6,569 nucleotides of DNA from Spirochaetia bacterium. Lineage in GTDB: Bacteria > Spirochaetota > Spirochaetia > PWKH01. The notes under the pieces were generated by a model. The model had not been told where the DNA came from, made no database searches, and saw only the letters and a list, made by a program, of their open reading frames with translations. The translations under genes and the position numbers were made by a program. The stretch is taken from NCBI GenBank assembly GCA_021736545.1, contig JAIPFS010000083.1, forward strand, positions 1 to 6,569, in the 5' to 3' direction. Below, in pieces: positions 5,528 to 6,569 of this stretch; position 1 is the first letter of the stretch; each line of letters starts with the position of its first letter.

Positions 5528-6271
5528 ATGACCATAGAGACATTGCTGAAACTGCAGCGCTGGAACACACCGGCTGTCTATAACGGCTGGGAAGCTGTAA
5601 CTGATCATCCGAGAACCAGCTGCTTCAACCTTGACCCAGTTAGCCAGTTCACCCCGAAACAGGGCATCATGGCAGGAAGAGCTGTTACCGTTGTTATTGA
5701 ACCGGGAAATCCGGAACATCCAAAACAGAATATGGATGCCTGGAATGAATATAGAGCTTATATTGCATCAATTGAGGGTCCCAAAATTGTTGTTGTTCAG
5801 GATCTTGACAGCCCGAAGGCCTTGGGAGCCTTTTGGGGGGAAGTAAATACCAACATTCACTTGGCTTTAGGCTGCGTCGGAACTATCACAGATGGAGCAG
5901 TACGGGACATTGATGAGATTCGGGAAACAGGTTTCAATGTACTGGCACGACGATTATGCGTCGGACACGCATGGAGGTACCCTGTTCGCTGGAATTGTTC
6001 AGTTTCCGCCTTCGGCTGTCCAATAGAACCCGGTCAGTTACTGCACGCTGACCAGCACGGCTTTCTTGCAATCCCGAAAGAGGATGAAGAGGCGCTGCTC
6101 CATGCTGCAGAATTTCTCGACAGCTTAGAAAATGAAACAGTTATTGCCGCAGCTAAACAAAGCCGGGGAAAAAGCATGGAAGCTATTCTCGCCTCAATAG
6201 CTCGAGCAGACAATGAGTTCGGGAAATTCTATAAACAGAAATTGGGGACAGATTCAGCAAACGTAAAATGA
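5528..6271 (+). CDS. RraA-like family protein (putative aldolase/oxaloacetate decarboxylase)
   Basis: A 247-residue member of the RraA/HMG-CHA aldolase family (PF03737 type), longer than E. coli RraA (about 160 residues) and within the range of the catabolic RraA-like branch. Core motifs: WGEVNTNIHLALGCVGTI (103-120), then DGAVRDIDE (122-130). Arg126-Asp127 followed by Glu130 matches the RD-x2-E/D signature of enzymatically active members, which ribonuclease-inhibitor RraA lacks. ADQHGFLAIP (174-183) is the usual second conserved block. Active relatives cleave 4-hydroxy-4-methyl-2-oxoglutarate or decarboxylate oxaloacetate to pyruvate with a divalent metal; which applies here is unknown. GGAGG at 5518-5522 lies 5 bases before the ATG at 5528. 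A closer ATG at 5524 is in another frame and stops early. It is the only plus-strand gene, divergent from the aldolase but carrying the same operator-like box, so probably part of the same regulon. Confidence 0.88.
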   Translation: MTIETLLKLQRWNTPAVYNGWEAVTDHPRTSCFNLDPVSQFTPKQGIMAGRAVTVVIEPGNPEHPKQNMDAWNEYRAYIASIEGPKIVVVQDLDSPKALGAFWGEVNTNIHLALGCVGTITDGAVRDIDEIRETGFNVLARRLCVGHAWRYPVRWNCSVSAFGCPIEPGQLLHADQHGFLAIPKEDEEALLHAAEFLDSLENETVIAAAKQSRGKSMEAILASIARADNEFGKFYKQKLGTDSANVK

Positions 6272-6287
6272 CTTACCGGTCATTTTA
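6264..6287. terminator. Possible bidirectional terminator overlapping the RraA-like stop codon
   Basis: TAAAATGAC (6264-6272) and GTCATTTTA (6279-6287) form a perfect nine-base stem with the six-base loop TTACCG; the TGA stop lies in the left arm. It sits between convergent genes, which favours a shared terminator. The stem is AT-rich with only two G-C pairs and there is no long T run outside it, so it would be weak. Confidence 0.45.
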
Positions 6288-6321
6288 TCAACGGATCCTA
6301 GTACCCTAAATTCACGGAGAA

Positions 6322-6569
6322 TTATGCAGGAAGCAGACTCATCACTAAACCGATGGCTCCGCCGAAAACTCCTCCCCAGACTACCAGCCATCCGAGATGC
6401 TTAGCTATCATCTCTTTTACAATCTGTTTTACCATCTGCGGAGTCAGTTCATCCAAGCGTGATTCAACAATCAGTTCCACTTTGCTCTTAACTGCATTAA
6501 CCATGGAATCAATCCCGTCTTCACTTTTTCCACTTCCTGAACTAAGTAAAGCTTCTCGAAACTCTTCCC
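6322..6569 (-). CDS. DUF445 family membrane protein, C-terminal part only
   Basis: The minus-strand frame ending at the TAA (6324-6322) stays open to the right edge, so the gene begins outside the window and about 81 C-terminal residues are visible. The ending LTPQMVKQIVKEMIAKHLGW followed by a Trp/Gly-rich hydrophobic segment (LVVWGGVFGGAIGLVMSLL) is characteristic of the C-terminus of DUF445 (YheB-like) membrane proteins: an amphipathic helix region, then a final membrane span. An internal ATG at 6504 is simply a methionine within the frame, since the preceding codons read on without a stop. The upstream part (about residues 1-20 of the visible piece) is polar and Ser/Gly-rich, a probable linker. 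Function is not established for the family; an envelope role is often assumed. It converges on the RraA-like gene and carries no box in the visible part, so it is probably not part of the catabolic cluster. Confidence 0.85.
   Translation of the reverse strand, partial: EEFREALLSSGSGKSEDGIDSMVNAVKSKVELIVESRLDELTPQMVKQIVKEMIAKHLGWLVVWGGVFGGAIGLVMSLLPA

Noticed and set aside
1..6569. CRISPR array, tRNA/rRNA genes, insertion sequence, phage or defence genes
   Set aside because: No regularly spaced repeats, no tRNA-like cloverleaf, no transposase or terminal repeats, and no nuclease, toxin or phage motifs were seen; all coding space is taken by metabolic, regulatory and DUF445 genes.

Overview
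The window holds seven protein-coding genes of a bacterium with moderate GC content (roughly mid-40s percent by eye). Shine-Dalgarno sites are strong (AAGGAGG, GGAGG) and promoters look like the housekeeping sigma-70/A type. The flanking DUF445 membrane-protein tail, the FadR-type (FCD) regulator and the paralogue types fit Bacillota or Spirochaetota. The sequence alone does not decide between them, and no rRNA or tRNA is present.

Layout: positions 1-3401 carry a three-gene minus-strand operon, in transcription order a DapA/NanA-like aldolase (2520-3401), a uroporphyrinogen-decarboxylase/MtaA-like protein (1345-2508) and an FAD-dependent oxidoreductase (1-1320, its last residues cut off by the window edge). 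Gaps are 11 and 24 bases. Upstream, also on the minus strand, lie a GntR/FCD regulator (3517-4191) and an HpcH/HpaI-type class II aldolase (4335-5159). A 368-base divergent region (5160-5527) separates these from a plus-strand RraA-like aldolase/decarboxylase (5528-6271). A small inverted repeat at the rraA-like stop codon divides the cluster from an apparently unrelated DUF445 membrane protein entering from the right (6322-6569, minus).

The main regulatory observation is that one motif, the perfect palindrome TGATATATCA followed on the coding side by NNAGAWAT, occurs upstream of all four transcription units of the cluster, always in the direction of transcription. Two copies (gntR and HpcH aldolase) sit in nearly duplicated promoters, TTGATA-17-TATTAT. 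Another lies immediately after the -10 of a TTGACA promoter ahead of the RraA-like gene. The simplest reading is a local regulon, autoregulated by the GntR protein encoded in its middle.

Functionally the regulon brings together three unrelated C-C lyase or decarboxylase folds (Schiff-base class I, metal-dependent class II, RraA fold), a flavin oxidoreductase and a methyltransferase-like URO-D protein. This looks like an inducible catabolic route for a sugar-acid-like, 2-oxo-acid or methylated carboxylic substrate. The exact substrate cannot be read from the sequence, and no transporter, kinase, dehydratase or corrinoid protein is visible in the window.
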